DNA of 64,000 bases from Sphaeroforma sirkka (taxonomy: Eukaryota; Opisthokonta; Ichthyosporea; Ichthyophonida): NCBI GenBank assembly GCA_001586965.3, contig LUCW03002614.1, forward strand, positions 106,001 to 170,000, in the 5' to 3' direction. Positions 21,003-31,636 of the stretch are shown one piece after another. The notes under the pieces were generated by a model, which was not told the origin of the DNA, searched no databases, and saw only the letters and a program-made list of their open reading frames with translations. The stretch's first letter is position 1; each line of letters begins with the position of its first letter. The translations under genes were made by a program, and so were the position numbers.

Positions 21003-23879
21003 TGGATTTTTTTGACAGCACAATAACGGGCAAGTCCAAGCTCAAAAGTCAAAGAAATGCAAGGAGAAGGAGGGAGAGAAGAAGACAACGAAGGATTTAG
21101 CGGATGAATCGCCAAAGTAAAAACAGCTGGAATCAAAACCGGGGAGTCCAACGCCAAAAGGTAAAGAAGTTCTGCAATCTGAATCAGAACTGGAGTCAGA
21201 CTTTGAGGAGAATATGTACTGGGGGTACAAACAATTTTCTGGTCGGCTCTTCATTGGAAAGATCAGGAAGTATTGTACGCAGATGTGCACCAATCTTTCC
21301 CAGACAAGGTACGTGAGATTTTAATTGAAGGGCCAATTTACGGCATATGAAACTCGCCGACCTGACTTGGACTGAATTTTACTCGCGAGCAGACCAGACG
21401 TTTTCGAAACGTCCGAGTTCTGTGGTGAAATTCATACTGCATACTAAGAAGATGGTACCCAACACAAACGGATGACCAGGTAATGGTCGAGACTCACATA
21501 CGGGAACGGAAAATAACAAAGAGGACAAAGGTGAAGACTGAGGAGGTCAGAAGAACAGGCATGTACCAGATGCTGATGGTCAGAAGAACAATGCCAACAC
21601 TTGCGGGACTTTGGGCAACAAGTCTAATCAGGGAGTCGACCCTCCTAAATCGAAGTATAAGAGACCAAGGACTGTGCTGAGACAGATTACAGCTGGTGCA
21701 TGACCCAGCATGAGCCAAATAGACGCTGGAATGGTAGGCCCGCAGAGAAATGTAAACATTTTATTGCAAAGTGTGCAGACTATGCAGGGACTGGAGGTTA
21801 CCATAAACACATGTGTAAGGTGGAACCGAAGGTAGAAGTTAAGTGACAATCTTACCGGATCTTGGCACTGAAACAGAAGGATGCACGGCAAGATGAGCGC
21901 GTCATTCTAGATGTACGAGTTAATGGGCATAAAATAAAAGCGTTGTTGGATCCGGACTTGGAAATTTCATGCATATCATCGAGATTCTGTAAGATAACTG
22001 AGGTTTTACCAATACAGATCAACGGACCACAGTGATAAAGGCAGTTGTCTGTAACACTTTGTCAGATTATAATTTAATAGTGGGAATGGGGTATTTATTA
22101 TCGTTAGGCATAACGATTATCAGTTTGCCAACGAACATAGACCCATAAAGGGATCAGTCAAATGGTAACCTGTTGAAGCCGGTATACAAGCCTTCTAAGA
22201 CTGTGAAAGAGATGATACCCCAATTCACAGAGAAGCTGAATAATCTTATCTGTGAGAATAACAAGATTAAGATCTCCGACTGGGCTCAATTTAAATTCAA
22301 CAACGATTACGTGAGCCTTGATTTGCCAAAAGCAGACTCCTCGAAGTTGAAATGTCCAACGCGGCAATATGTACAGCATATTTGGAAGACGGAGTAATCG
22401 CAGTCAACTACGAACCTACTCCAGTCAATCTAGCGCTCTTGGCTGTAGACCAGTTCAACTCCGATGGCACGTTAAAGAAGGTTCGCGTGTGTCTGGATAT
22501 GAGTCCTATAAACACTCTTATACCCACACCGAGAATCAATGAACTGCTAAGAAGGATGGAAGGAGCGAAAATATTTTTGACCATCGATTTGAAGCAAGGC
22601 TACCACCAAATGAAAATATACAAACCACACCGGAAGTATTTTACCTTCGCTTGGGATGGACAGCAGTATTCATTCAAAGCAGCCCCTTTTGGTTTATATA
22701 TGTTACCAGCCTTCTTCTAACAAATCATGCAGGACCTGTTTAGGGACATGGACAATGTACAGGTGTATATCGATGATATTGTGGTGTTTACCAAAACTAA
22801 AGAGGAACACGACAGGGTTGTGTGGGAAGTATTGGCAAGGCTCAACAAACATAAGTTTAAGATCAACAGCAAGAATTGTCATTTCGGTGTAAACGAGATA
22901 CAGCTGTTGGGTTACCGTGTATCTGGAGAAGGCATTATGATGGACCCAGGAAAAGTAGAACATCTACTGGACTGGAGAACTCCCACTACAGGCAAAGACG
23001 TTAACAACATGTGCGGATTCGTCAACTTTCTGTCAGATGGAGTTCCACACCTCGCAAGCTACCTTAAGCCTTTCGTAAGGGTAAATTAGGAACGTTGTGA
23101 ACCAAAGAATGTGATGATGCCTTTAAGCAGCTCAAAACAATGGCTCAACAAGCCCCAGTAGTCCACCCACCAAAGATGGGGTACCCTTCATAGTGGCTAC
23201 AGACGCATCCGAGATGGCGTTGGGAGGCGTTTTGTATCAAATGATTGATGGAAAACCGAGATACGTGCAATAGTCACAAATCAGCTACCCGACGGTGCAA
23301 CAAGAGCTATTAGCTGTTGTATCTGCCCTTATTCATTTTAAGGACTTCCTTTGCGGTACACATTTTAATGTACTGTGCGATCAGAAATCGTTGCAACATC
23401 TAAAGGACATGAAACCCAATTCACAATTGGTCAGTCGTTGGCACATACGATCGCGAAATTTTCCTTCAGCATAACACATATACCGGGGATACACAACCAC
23501 TTACCGGATATGCTGTTACGCTTTGCACCGGACTTCAACAAGATGGTCCGATAATTGCTAGCTACGGATTGGATGGCCAATCATAGGTGGTTTGAAATTG
23601 CAGACAACATACATGGAGCACATACCATTGGATACTAAACTCTGGAACATCCAGACGGTGATGGGTTTCAAATCGACTTATCAGATGGGAACGCATGGGC
23701 GAATTCACCGTGATTCTTGATACCACAGTTGATACCGATGATATAATGTAAACCCATAAATGTGGATAGAGAGGTAGATACTTTCCTCTACCAGGGTACC
23801 CGTACACGCCAAAAGACTCCTTGGCGACATACAATAATATGTTGAATGGGTCCAGTTGGAACAACCAAATAGCCACCAT
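21003..23879 (+). mobile_element. E5, Ty3/Gypsy fossil, left part (gag to RNase H and extra domain)
   Basis: Old plus-strand element of the same lineage as E2 and A1. Gag-like sequence with a Cys/His-rich end is at about 21.04-21.85 kb and a retropepsin-like stretch at about 21.89-22.08 kb. RT is at about 22.19-23.08 kb (LTIDLKQGYHQMKI, VYIDDIVVFTK), RNase H at about 23.18-23.54 kb, and the extra Trp-Phe...Asn domain at about 23.55-23.76 kb. It stops at the CCAT target duplication of E3a (23876-23879) and resumes at 34650. It is heavily decayed, with more than ten breaks, and clearly older than what has inserted in it. Confidence 0.85.
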
Positions 23880-26800
23880 TGTAATAAGTAGTCTAAAATA
23901 ACTGTATCTCAACGTACTCCCCGCGTACAAGCGAAGACGTTGTCAATTTATCCGTATACGTTGTAGTGATCTTAAGCAGAGTAGGCGAAATTGTATTCTG
24001 AAGCTGGTCCAACCGTTGTGCCCACGTGTCATTGGTAACCGGTTGCTGCTCTGGGACGTCATCGGTGAAGTCCGCAAACAGAACGTGTCGACAGCCGAAA
24101 TAAACACTAAACGGCGCGCTCTTGTGTCGTCGGGAGATGCGCAAGTTCTGGTACAGCATTGTCAAAGGTAGACGTTCGTCCCATGCTCGGGGTACTGCCT
24201 CACAGACGATGCGTATTGAACGTGTTATCTCCTTGTGCCGACGTTCCGTTGCCCCCAATACCTGTGGTCTGTAAGGTGGTGATATATTGTGAAGTATACC
24301 CACTTCCTTGACAATGATGGCGACCATGTTGTTAGTAAACTCAGTACTCGTACCTGTCTGTAGCTTGCGAGGGAATCCATGTTCGCCAAAGATAGACAAC
24401 AACATCTGCGCGGCGGTTTTCTTAGTCTAATCGGGTGTGGCACGTAAGATCTAATAGCCGGAAGCCACGTCTAATCATGGAGGACAAATTTATTCTGACG
24501 TGTGGACGTTACGGGCATTGGAATATAGTCCACCTGAATGTGATCACAAGGGTACTTCGCGCGTCAATGCTCATCATCGGATGGAAACCTTTAAGTAGGG
24601 TATCCTGGCCCAAACACTGTCCACATTGCCGCTTAATCTCTGTAGCCAGTTTTATTGCCCCCGACCAGACGTGTCTGTTCTGTTGTAACTATTGGACAGT
24701 ATCGGCAGCGCCGTGGTGGCCTTGCACATGCTGTCCTTGTGTGAGTTGTGTACGCCGTTGTTGTTCCATCGGTGTGGCATTCGCAAAGGCCGGTTGTGCC
24801 GCATCACTAGTTAACGCCACGGAAATCTCTCGTGCCGTATCCAAACATTGATGGTGTGGTTTGTATCGAGGTTTGGCATAGCTCAATCTTTGTGTAAAGC
24901 TCTCGGTTAGCTGCAATCCTGACGGCGGCCCCACTCGTGCAACTACCGTGTGCCCCCATGGAGTCTTCCCACAGGCATACCTCGCATACTTTAAAAATGT
25001 ATGCGGGGTCCGGGATACTAATTTGAAAAGGTCAAACCATGGTGCGCGAGGAGTCCAGAGTAGACACACCGTCGCTGTAGCCCCGTCCGCTTTGATCTTC
25101 CGAAGCATGCGGCGTATCAACTTCCACAGCGGGTTCATCCACCCGTCGACCAACGCCCCATGATCAAACGCGCCTTCGCGTTCGTTCTTTGTCCAAAACC
25201 TAGGAAGCTGCGCGTTGTGAGGTACTGCGAACACGTCTATGTTGTTGTGTCCAAGGATACGTTGTGCTTGTTCGAAGTAGCTTGGAAATAATTGCCAACA
25301 GTCCGCATATAGGATCCCTGGCATATTTGTTTCCGCGGTCCCTTCATGTATGCCACTCAGCATATCCGGTAGGACATTCTTCTCCCCAGGTATATGTGAA
25401 AAGTTGAAGGGCGCTATGATATGGTGCCACCTCTGTAGCATGGGATTAAGCTTCAGTTGGGTATTCATATATACTAATGCTTTATGATCCGTAAACACCG
25501 CAAAGCGTTGGCCGTCGAGGTAGTCGCGGAAGTGTGTCAAACCGTAGACTAACGCTAGGAGTTCCTTCATTGGTATGGCATAGTTCTGTTGAGCCTAATT
25601 GAGAGCCTTGCTGAAAAACATTTAGTAGTGCTTCTTGCCCTCTACTCACTGAAACAGTGCTCCTCCTAGTCTGTAGTCACTCGCATTCGTCTCGAGGTTG
25701 AGGGGGGCGTCATCCACCGTAGTGCGACCGCGTTAACTACTGCGTCCTTCATTGCTTACCACGCGTCCAAATGGCGTTGTTCCCACCTATCTCCGATCAG
25801 TTCATTCGGCTTCAGCTTGCAAATTCTCGTGGGGGCGCTACCACGTGTGCGAAATTGGGTAGGTGTTCGTGCAAGAAGTTAGCTAACCCCAACGCGGAGG
25901 CAATGCCCTTGTACCGCTGAGGTGTTGGCCAGTCGAGTAGTTTAGCCTGCTTCTCGAAGTCGACGACAGTCCCTGTCGCTGAGACCCTCTTGCCTAGTAT
26001 CATAACCTCTGCAATTGCGAAGTGACACTTCGCCGGATTCAGTTTGAAACTGTGGTACGTCTTCTGATCACCTCCTTCACTGTAGCGATGTGCTCTTCGT
26101 AATCATCACTGGCAATCACAATGTCGTCAATGCAGTGGTGGACTGGTAGACCATTGAGTATCGTACTGAGCGCCCGTTGGAATTGTTGCGTCAATCCATG
26201 TAACCCGAAAGATGCCGATGTAAACGAGTACTGGCATCGATCGTGTGTGAAACTAAACAGGTATCTGGAATCCGGATGTATTGGTAGTCTATGATATACT
26301 GCTGATATATCGAGTGTGGTATAGTACTTCCTGCTCTTCAGCCATGAAACGATCTCATTCACCCTCGGTATCAAGAACTGGTCTCCTGGAATCAGTGCGT
26401 TGACCGCTCGCATGTCTAGACATACGCGTACCTTCTTCACATTACCCTCACTGTCGAATGTCGGAACTGCTAGTAAAGGAAGATTAACCGTCGTTGGTGT
26501 GGTCTGCTTTGTAATCACTAGGTCTTTCAACCACTTCTGTACTTGTCCGTCGACATACGGCAACCAACACTCAGATACAAAGTTACGTGTCGATCGTCTC
26601 ATACTCATGGTTTGCTCGCGTGTCACCGGTATCGCCACCTCACTCTCCTCTAAGCGACAACGTGCATTGTCTGCAATGTCGGCGTTCGCTTCTAAAACTG
26701 CAGCCAGCCTTGTCCGTACTCCGTCTGGTTCGGTGGTATTGGGGGCTTGACGACTAGTCATAGGTTTAAGGATGACCGATGGGCGCGAGTGGCGACTGAA

Positions 26801-27703
26801 TCCCACCAATGTATAATCCGAGGTCCGTCATCATGTCCCTAAGAGGTCTGCGGATGCGCGTGTGATGCAACTACGGTTTGCACCTGTATTTACACGCTCG
26901 GAATGTACGGCCATTCACCTGCAATTGTATATAGACACAGTTCTAAAACGTAAATGCTACATCATTATCGGACACCATGAGGTTTCAGTGTTGCTCTGTT
27001 ATCGGAGTCCATTGGGACTGCGATGTGTCCGTTTGTGTAACCGCGGCCTGCTCGACGTCGTTTGTCAGAATTGAATGTATATGTATCTCTATGGCCGACT
27101 GGCTATCTGGACCCGGTCCGTCATCTTGTGTGAGTACATTAATCTGAGGTGTCGTCGTAGTAGAGGTCGTCTGTCGGCTTGGGTATTGTTGTGGTTGGTG
27201 TCCGGGCCTCTGTGACGGTGTAGACCGCTGTCCTGATGGACATCTCTATGTTGCTGACCGGTGTCGGACGTCCGTATTCTAATGTCCCGTCTCACGGGTT
27301 GAGTCGCCCGATGATGATGGCAGCGCAGTATGTGTCGCGATCCTGGTGGTGCTTGTGCTCGGCAACCGTTGCACGTCGTTGGATTAGTTGTTGGAGTCGG
27401 ACGTTGTCGCCATTGTTGTTGCTGACGCTGTACTATGCGCGCATATGTACGGGATCCTAAAGTGTCTTCCAACAACTACACTATACAATGGTTAAGTAGC
27501 TGCTTAAAATCGGTATCGGTCGACAACGCTCGTGTGCACGGCGATGATTCTCAATCAGGTAAGTCATCTGTTCCATCACTGGAATATTACTAAGCTTGAG
27601 GTGCCCCTTGGCCAGTTCCCGAAACGTTGGGTCCACTGTGGCCTGTGTCTCGTGTGAACAGATTTGTGTTATCTGTAGTTCTGGTGTCCATGCAACTAAA
27701 CGT
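23880..27703 (-). mobile_element. E3a, Ty3/Gypsy chromovirus-like fossil, left part (zinc region to integrase)
   Basis: A short LTR remnant starts TGTAATAAGTAGTC at 23880. Reading leftwards on the minus strand, a gag Cys/His region is at about 27.47-27.09 kb. RT is at about 26.8-25.8 kb (YYTTLDISAVYHRLPI, HHCIDDIVIA), RNase H at about 25.75-25.35 kb, the extra domain (IDVFAVPHNAQLPRFW) at about 25.3-24.9 kb, and integrase at about 24.75-23.95 kb. Target duplications CCAT lie at 23876-23879 and 34646-34649. The element is interrupted by E3b at 27704. It is broken, with more than ten breaks. Confidence 0.85.
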
Positions 27704-27953
27704 TGTAGTAAGTATACGCGAGATAACTGTATCTCAACGTTCTCCCTCCTCAGGGAGGGGGGGACGTTGTTCATTTATTAGTAATTATAAACAGTAATCC
27801 TAAAATGACTGACTCTTAAATGAGTCATTAGTCATGTGCTGTAAAACCAGCAAAACCCTAAAACCCAGTTTATCAGATTATTCTGATAAACTGTAAAACT
27901 TGTAATAAACCTAAAATAATCAAATAAATATAAGTACTTGTATTCTGACCACA
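27704..27953 (-). repeat. E3b 3' LTR
   Basis: This 250-bp LTR carries two strong inverted repeats. One has outer arms CAACGT/ACGTTG around a CTCCCT/AGGGAG-type inner stem (27735-27769). The other is a perfect 12-bp hairpin CAGTTTATCAGA / TCTGATAAACTG with a 4-base loop (27866-27893). Confidence 0.85.
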
Positions 27954-28027
27954 ACCCCCCCAAACTGAAGCACTGAACAAAGCAGTGTGCTAGTTTCAGA
28001 GATGATAAGAATAGCATAGTACCTTAT

Positions 28028-28195
28028 GTGCTGGCATTATCCTCGAGAGCTAGAGCATTGTGCTGGCATTTATCCTCGAGAGCTAGAGCATTGTGCTGGC
28101 ATTTATCCTCGAGAGCTAGAGCATTGTGCTGGCATTTATCCTCAGAGAGCTAGAGCATTGTGCTGGCATTTTACCTCAGAGAGCTAGAGGACCCG
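28028..28195. repeat. 33-bp tandem repeat, about five copies, in the E3b 3' region
   Basis: The unit runs gtgctggcatttatcctcg + agagctagagcatt and repeats head to tail about five times. The core ctcgagagctagag is nearly palindromic and matches the core of the next repeat block. Confidence 0.9.
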
Positions 28196-28394
28196 ATGTG
28201 TACGTCTCGAGCGACCCGTCGTGTTTGAATTCTTGAAGCTACTGTTCATCTGTGTCAGCATATAGGAGTTTGGCAAGTACAATATAGGACTGTATTTGTG
28301 TCGGAGAAAAACTGCCAGTGGCAGAAACCGTGCAAACCATTAACCCGCTGTTTCAAAACAATGCCCAAGGAGTTGTTTGATTGATTTCGCTGTG

Positions 28395-28760
28395 TTATAC
28401 TCCGAAGCAAGAGTGGCTCATTTAACCTCGCGAGCTTGAGCCGCTGACGATTTTCCCTCGCGAGCTCGAGTGCTAACCGTTTATTCTCGCGAGCTCGAGT
28501 GGCTGGTTTATACTCGGGAGCTAGAGTCGCTGCTTTTTTTATACTCAAGAGCTCGAGTGGCTGGTTTATACTCGGGAGCTAGAGTTGCTGGTTTATACTC
28601 GGGAGCTAGAGTCGCTGCTTTTTATACTCAAGAGCTCGAGTTGCTGGTTTATACTCGGGAGCTAGAGTCGCTGCTTTTTATACTCAAGAGCTCGAGTGGC
28701 TGGTTTATACTCGGGAGCTAGAGTTGCTGGTTGATGCTCCAGAGCTTGAGCTCGATATCC
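28395..28760. repeat. Palindrome-bearing repeat block (about 30-bp units) in the E3b 3' region
   Basis: About a dozen units of the type tatactcgggagctagagt + (t/c)gctg(g/c)ttt. Each carries a near-palindromic 14-mer of the form CTCGxGAGCTxGAG, with variants ctcgcgagctcgag, ctcgggagctagag and ctcaagagctcgag. The changes mostly keep the two halves complementary. It lies between the end of E3b pol and its 3' LTR. Confidence 0.85.
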
Positions 28761-31409
28761 GAGAACAAAGTTATATTGAAGATAAAGTATTAGACTTGTG
28801 CACGTTGGCGCTTACGTGTCCGTGTCTGCGAAGCTTTGTGGTAGGCCGCGATATCGTTGGCATCATCAAAAGCTTCTGCTGTTTCCCACGTTGGTTCGCC
28901 TTCTCGCCATCTCACCAGGTATTCTAATTTCCCCGTCTCATCATTCGTACGATGTGTGATAATATGGCGAAACTCCACCCCTCCTTCGGTCCATAAGTCT
29001 TCGTTAATTGGTGGGTCTGTGCGTCTATGCACTAAACGGAGGAGTTCCACCCGTACCGGTTTGGTCTTGAATTCTGGTGGGGCGGAACCATCCTTGTTCG
29101 CTAACTCGTAGCGTTGGCCGTGTCTAGCTTTGACTACATATGGTCCAAACAATGGCCGCATAGCCTTCGTTGTTCGGCCTTCTGATCGTACCATGACCAC
29201 ATCTCCTTCGTCGAAATGTACCAAGTCGTGAGCATGCAGGCGGTCAAATGTCGTCGTAAGCTTGCCTGTATACTTCTTGGTAATGTGGTGGAGGGTCGGC
29301 AATATAGTGTCCTGTAACTGGTCTAATCGTTGTGCCCAGGTGTCATTCGTCATCGGCTGAGAATCCGGTAACTCGTCCGTGAAATCGGCGAACGGAACAT
29401 GGCGGCGGCCAAAGTACACGCTAAACGGTGCACTCTTATGGCGACGGGATATCCGAAGGTTCTGGTATAGCATCGTAAACGGAAGGCGTTCGTCCCATCG
29501 AAGGGGAACTGCCTCACAGCATTGTCGAATAGAACGTGTAATCTCCTTGTGACGTCGTTCTGCCGCGCCCAGCACTTGGGGTCGATATGGTGGAGACACC
29601 TTATGTAGCATCCCCACTTCCTGGACCAGAAGCTCCACTAACTTGTTGGTGAACTCCTTCCCCATGTCTGTTTGGATTTTACGGGGAAACCATGTTCGCC
29701 AAAAATCTCTATGAGTGTCTGTGTCGTGGTTTCATTTGTCTTGTCCGGTGTGGCTCGAAGGATAGAATAGCCTGTGGCGATGTCTAAGACGTGAAGAATA
29801 TAATTGTTCTTGCGTCTGGACTCCAGTGGCATCGGGATGTAGTCCACTTGAATATGGTCCCACGGGTAGCGTGCATCGATGCTAATCATCGGGTGGAAAC
29901 CTTTACGAAGTGTGTCCTGTCCCAAACATGTGCCACATTGCCGCTTAACTTCTGTGGCTAACTCAAGTGCCCCTGGCCAAATGTGACCGTTCTGACGAAG
30001 TTGTTGGACTGTGTCCGCCGCCCCATGATGTCCTTGTTCGTGTTGCGCTTGCGTGAGTGAGTTGCGTACGACGCTGTTTCTCCGCCGGACTCGCTTGTGC
30101 AAACGCCGGTTGACCCTCTGCATCTGCCAGTGCCACTGAGATTTCTCGCGCTGTGTCTAAGCACATGACGTATTTTGTATGCTTTGGTTCTGCAAAACCA
30201 AGTCGCTGTGAAAACAGCGGGTCCAGTTTGAATCCATTGGGAGGACCCACCCGTGCTACTACGGTATGACCCCATGGTGTCTTCCCACATGCGTACTTAG
30301 CGTACTTGAGGAACGTGTGTGGTGTCCGTGGTACCAGCACCGGTTCTGTCTGCAATAACTGCTTGAACAGGTCGAACCATGGTGCTCTTGGTACCCATGG
30401 TAGACATATACTGTGGCCCGTGCGCCGTCGGCTCGTATCTTGCGTAACATCCTGTGTATCTGTTCCCAAGGCGGGTTCATCCATCCATCGACTATCGACC
30501 AGTCGTGGGCAAACGCTCCTTCCCCATCATCCTTCGTCCAGAACCGAGGAAGCTGAGCGTTGGTTGGGTCCGCAAATACATCTATGTCATTCGGTCCAAA
30601 GTGTTGTTGCGCTTGTTCAAAGTAACTAGGGAATAACTGCCAGCCGTCGGTATACATTACTTCGAGTTCGTCCTGCTCCGCTGTCCCCTCGTGTACTCTA
30701 CTTAACATGTCCGGGAGCACATTTGACTCTCCTGGTATATGCGATATGGTAAAGTTGCATGGCGCGATGATATGATGCCATCTCTGAAGCATCGGATTAA
30801 GCTTGAGCTGTGTGTTCATATATACAAGGGCCTTGTGGTCCGTGAAGACCGCAAACCGTTGCCCATCCAAGTATTCCCTGAAATGTGTCAGTCCATATAC
30901 CAATGCCAGTAACTCCTTCATAGGTGTGGCGTAGTTATGTTGCGCATGGTTCAGAGTCTTACTAAAGAACATTAAGTAATGTTTCTTACCGTTGACCCAT
31001 TGGAATAGCGCTCCCCCTAAACCGTAATCGCTAGCGTCGGTTTCCAAGTTCAGAGGAATGCCGTCGACCGGAAAGTGTAACGCCACAGCATTCACCACTG
31101 CGTCTTTCATTGCCTGCCACGCCTGTGCATGTCTCTCCTCCCAACGATCACCTATCAACTCCTTTGGTTTGAGTTTGCAAAATTCGCGCAAGGGTGCAAC
31201 CGTGTTCGCGAAATTAGGCAGATGTTCGTGGAGGTAATTTGCTAAACCCAACGCCGAGGCTATATCTTTGTATCGTTGTGGTGTGGGCCAGTCGATCAGC
31301 TTGGCCTGCTTTTCATGGTCAATGTCAATGCCTTGTGCCGATACTTTCTTCCCTAGGATCATGACTTCGGAGATAGCGCAGTGGCACTTGGCAGGGTTAA
31401 GCTTAAAAC

Positions 31410-31636
31410 TGTAGTAAGTATACGCGAGATAACTGTATCTCAACGTTCTCCCTCCTCAGGGAGGGGGACGTTGTTCATTTATTAGTAATTATAAACAGTA
31501 ATCCTAAAATGACTGACTCTTAAATGAGTCATTAGTCATGTGCTGTAAAACCAGCAAAACCCTAAAACCCAGTTTATCAGATTATTCTGATAAACTGTAA
31601 AACTTGTAATAAACCTAAACTTGTATTCTGACCACA
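31410..31636 (-). repeat. E3b 5' LTR
   Basis: 227 bp, nearly identical to the 3' LTR apart from a short length difference near the GACCACA end. It has the same two hairpins, at 31441-31473 and 31570-31597. Confidence 0.85.

Larger units (their letters stand above)
27704..31636 (-). mobile_element. E3b, Ty3/Gypsy chromovirus-like fossil inserted in E3a, target duplication ACGT
   Basis: LTRs lie at 27704-27953 and 31410-31636, both TGTAGTAAGTATACGCGAG ... GACCACA. ACGT stands on both sides (27700-27703 and 31637-31640). Between them on the minus strand are late RT at about 31.4-31.0 kb, RNase H at about 31.1-30.7 kb, and the extra domain with MNPPWEQ at about 30.65-30.35 kb. The integrase zinc finger is at about 30.05-29.9 kb and the core at about 29.88-29.4 kb. 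A clear chromodomain (YLVRWREGEPTWETAEAFDD) is at about 29.0-28.8 kb. A repeat-rich 3' region (28.76-27.95 kb) follows. No gag is recognisable, so it was probably moved by proteins of relatives. It has only about three breaks in what is present. Confidence 0.9.

Noticed and set aside
21003-21006. Target duplication for the whole E2 array
   Set aside because: Bases before 6533 (GAGA) and after 21002 (TGGA) do not match. This is expected if the outer LTRs were exchanged by recombination, so it cannot be used as proof of insertion into E5.
28028-28195. Possible CRISPR array
   Set aside because: The repeats are head to tail without unique spacers, inside a eukaryotic retrotransposon. It is a minisatellite.
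28470-28721. 83-residue frame with repeating 'YSRELE / YSGARVA' units on the plus strand
   Set aside because: The frame is open only because the tandem DNA units are close to multiples of three. It runs opposite to E3b pol, and the units are near-palindromic DNA repeats.
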